Part shown: positions 5,386 to 7,229 of the stretch, piece by piece
How positions within the stretch are numbered: the stretch's first letter is position 1
Layout of the letters: every line of letters begins with the position of its first letter
NCBI RefSeq assembly: GCF_002422095.1
Contig: NZ_DITB01000030.1
Span: 1-7,229 of the forward strand
DNA: 7,229 nucleotides
Direction of reading: 5' to 3'
Origin: Flavobacterium sp. UBA6195
GTDB taxonomy: Bacteria; Bacteroidota; Bacteroidia; Flavobacteriales; Flavobacteriaceae
Translations under genes and position numbers: made by a program
Notes under the pieces: generated by a model
The model's input: only the letters and a program-made list of their open reading frames with translations
What the model was told of the DNA's origin: nothing
Databases searched by the model: none

Positions 5386-7229
5386 TTAAAACCATTTTCT
5401 TGTAAATAGTGAAACTAATGTTTTAGGACTTAGAGTAACAACAAAACGAATTTGTTGTCCATAATTTGTATCATTCAATGCATAACCGTTTGAGGAATAA
5501 ACAGGTAAGAACAGTTCAAAATAATCAGGAACTAAGTTTAAATGAAATCCAGAATCAAAAACAAATTTTGGATCGGAGTATTTGTTTTTAAACATTCCAG
5601 CATCGCCATAAATTTGAATCCAATTCCATATATTGAATGTTCCATTAATAGTGGTCATCCATTGGTTTGCAAATCGGGTATCTAATTTAGATTTGAATCC
5701 ACCTTCTGCGTAAACGTATTGTTGACTGTAAATTCCTGTTGTTTCACTTCTTCCTAATAAATTGTAATCGAACATATAATCGTTAGGTCGATCTAATCCA
5801 AAACTGAAAAAGTCGGAATTAGTGCTTCTGAACATAAAAGCTCCTGCGAAAAGGCGTAGACTTATTTGGCGATTGTTTTCAAATAGTTTTCGGAAATGCA
5901 CTTCGGTTGCAACTTTTCCAAAGGAATTTGCTATTTGTAAATCATTTAAAATGGAAAAATGTTTCGTACCTTCAGATTGATAATTTCCATATTTCGCGTT
6001 GAAGATATTATAGTTTTCTGTTTTCGTATCAATGATTAGATTCGATTTGTCTCTCTGAACGTATACTTGTCTTAATTGAATAAATTCATTTTTATTAGTT
6101 CTGAAGTTTCTATCTCTAAATTTAAATTGGATTACAGGACTTATATTGGTGTAAAAGGCATCACTTGTGTAATGAAAACGATTTCCTGTAATAAGATATC
6201 TTATGTGATATAACTTTCCATCTTCTCTAATATTATCATCAACAAATGCAGTAAATTTTCCAACAATAGTCCCTGTATTACTTGAATACATTGGGGTTGT
6301 ACTAAAAGTAAATGGTTTGTTAAGTATGGATTTGTTGTGTAATCTCATTCCTACAGCCACTCCATCATAAATATTGAATTCTACTTCTGGAACGTAAAAA
6401 ATTTGATTGTAATGGGGATCTTCTAGATCTTTTAGAAAAATAAATTTGAAAGGTCTATTGTTAAAATAGAATCCTTTTAATGATTTCCAATTGTTTCTGA
6501 GGTTATATTCTGGTATTTCATTATTATAATTTAGTGTTAATTTATCAGCGTCTAATCTTGGAATAACAATTGTGGAATCCGATGAAATATTGGTTATCCA
6601 ACTTTTTTTGATAATCTCATTGTTTTTCAAATGATACAATGAAATAGGCACATTAGTTCCTGTTTTATTAATAATTTTTACAGATAAAGAATCTTTTGAT
6701 TTTTTTACTTTACCAAATTTAAAATCAATTAATTTACGAGTTTCTACTACAGTACGGAAAAACCAATCAATGTTTTTTGGACTATTTTTTTCTAAAACTG
6801 TTTCCAATTGTCTTGAGTTTGTTCCAAAATTTTGATTTTCTTGAATGAACTCTTGTATAGAATTTTGAACAATTTCATTTCCTAAGTAATCATCTAAATA
6901 TTTTAAGCTCACACCAGCTCTATATTTACTAGCAATATGTTCATTGAATTTGATGAGTTTGTTTTTAGGTTCATTTAATGGTTGATCAAGATTTTTTCTT
7001 GCCATTAGAATATACAAATAATTGTATTGCTCATTGAAATTAAGATTGATAAAGTTGTATGATTTGAGTAGTTTAATATTTGCTAAATTCCCTGTCATTT
7101 TTAAATCAGGATAATATTCCTCAATATATTTCATCATCAAAAAAACTTGAACTCCATCATAAACCCAATAGTCTCTTCTTTGATTCAAATTGAAATTTTC
7201 TTTCAAATAAATTCCTAAATAAGTTTTTA
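5386..7229 (-). CDS. M1/gluzincin-like metallopeptidase-related protein with beta-barrel-like C-terminus (5' truncated)
   Basis: The frame runs open to the right edge of the window (upstream residues KTYLGIY have no stop), so only the C-terminal 613 residues are seen. A TTG at 7206 is an internal Leu codon, not a start. The first part resembles the end of an M1 (gluzincin) catalytic domain. RRDYWVYDGVQVFLMMKYIEEYYP (visible residues 17-40) lines up with the WLNEGFA helix that carries the third zinc ligand. GVSLKYLDDYLG and KNIDWFFRTVVETRKLIDF resemble the later helical bundle seen in M1 enzymes. The HExxH motif would lie outside the window. From about residue 260 the chain is rich in aromatic, alternating strands (YDGVAVGMRLHN, IRYLITGNRFHY, VFDSGFHLNLVP) and ends in RKWF, a C-terminal Phe typical of outer-membrane beta-barrels. 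I infer an outer-membrane peptidase-like protein of a kind found in Flavobacteriia. The family is fairly likely; activity is uncertain because an Asp replaces the expected Glu. Confidence 0.7.
   Translation of the reverse strand, partial: KTYLGIYLKENFNLNQRRDYWVYDGVQVFLMMKYIEEYYPDLKMTGNLANIKLLKSYNFINLNFNEQYNYLYILMARKNLDQPLNEPKNKLIKFNEHIASKYRAGVSLKYLDDYLGNEIVQNSIQEFIQENQNFGTNSRQLETVLEKNSPKNIDWFFRTVVETRKLIDFKFGKVKKSKDSLSVKIINKTGTNVPISLYHLKNNEIIKKSWITNISSDSTIVIPRLDADKLTLNYNNEIPEYNLRNNWKSLKGFYFNNRPFKFIFLKDLEDPHYNQIFYVPEVEFNIYDGVAVGMRLHNKSILNKPFTFSTTPMYSSNTGTIVGKFTAFVDDNIREDGKLYHIRYLITGNRFHYTSDAFYTNISPVIQFKFRDRNFRTNKNEFIQLRQVYVQRDKSNLIIDTKTENYNIFNAKYGNYQSEGTKHFSILNDLQIANSFGKVATEVHFRKLFENNRQISLRLFAGAFMFRSTNSDFFSFGLDRPNDYMFDYNLLGRSETTGIYSQQYVYAEGGFKSKLDTRFANQWMTTINGTFNIWNWIQIYGDAGMFKNKYSDPKFVFDSGFHLNLVPDYFELFLPVYSSNGYALNDTNYGQQIRFVVTLSPKTLVSLFTRKWF

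Noticed and set aside
1..7229. CRISPR arrays, tRNA or rRNA genes, insertion sequences, attachment sites, defence systems
   Set aside because: No regularly spaced repeats, cloverleaf-like segments, transposase or integrase signatures, or defence-protein motifs were seen on either strand.

Overview
This window looks like a piece of a Flavobacterium-type (Bacteroidota, Flavobacteriia) chromosome. It is AT-rich. Initiation sites mostly lack a usefully spaced Shine-Dalgarno, and the best promoter matches the Bacteroidota TTG-N19-TAnnTTTG pattern. Three gene types point the same way: a PASTA protein overlapping an RluD-type pseudouridine synthase, a single-chain alpha/beta 2-oxoacid dehydrogenase E1, and a large gluzincin-like protein with a beta-barrel-like C-terminus ending in Phe. 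The genus is an inference; no database was searched.

Layout, plus strand. Positions 3-311 hold the C-terminal end of a PASTA-domain protein (5' end outside the window). It overlaps by 14 bp the intact RluA/RluD-family pseudouridine synthase at 298-1338. A clear intrinsic terminator (1361-1394) closes that unit. A separate short gene, the YaaA peroxide-stress protein, runs 1478-2236 with its own probable promoter.

Layout, minus strand. The stop codon of yaaA abuts the stop codon of a convergent PabA/TrpG-type glutamine amidotransferase (2237-2800). This is the second gene of a two-gene operon: its start codon overlaps by one base (TAATG) the stop of the 800-residue fused E1 dehydrogenase (2800-5202), most like branched-chain 2-oxoacid dehydrogenase. 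A good promoter candidate lies 30-60 bp before the E1 start. A 183-bp AT-rich spacer (5203-5385) holds that promoter and a palindrome flanked by direct repeats. Beyond it is the C-terminal 613 residues of an M1-like metallopeptidase-related protein (5386-7229, 5' end outside the window).

Most genes are housekeeping: cell-envelope (PASTA), ribosome modification (RluD), oxidative stress (YaaA), branched-chain keto-acid oxidation (E1) and folate/tryptophan precursor synthesis (PabA/TrpG). I do not see a new defence, mobile or biosynthetic system. The most unusual signal is a perfect 20-bp inverted repeat with a 31-nt loop wholly inside the amidotransferase coding sequence (2450-2520). Next come a reciprocal Asp/Asn exchange in the thiamine-diphosphate motif of the E1, an Asp where gluzincins normally carry the third zinc-ligand Glu, and the direct-repeat/palindrome cluster upstream of the E1 promoter.
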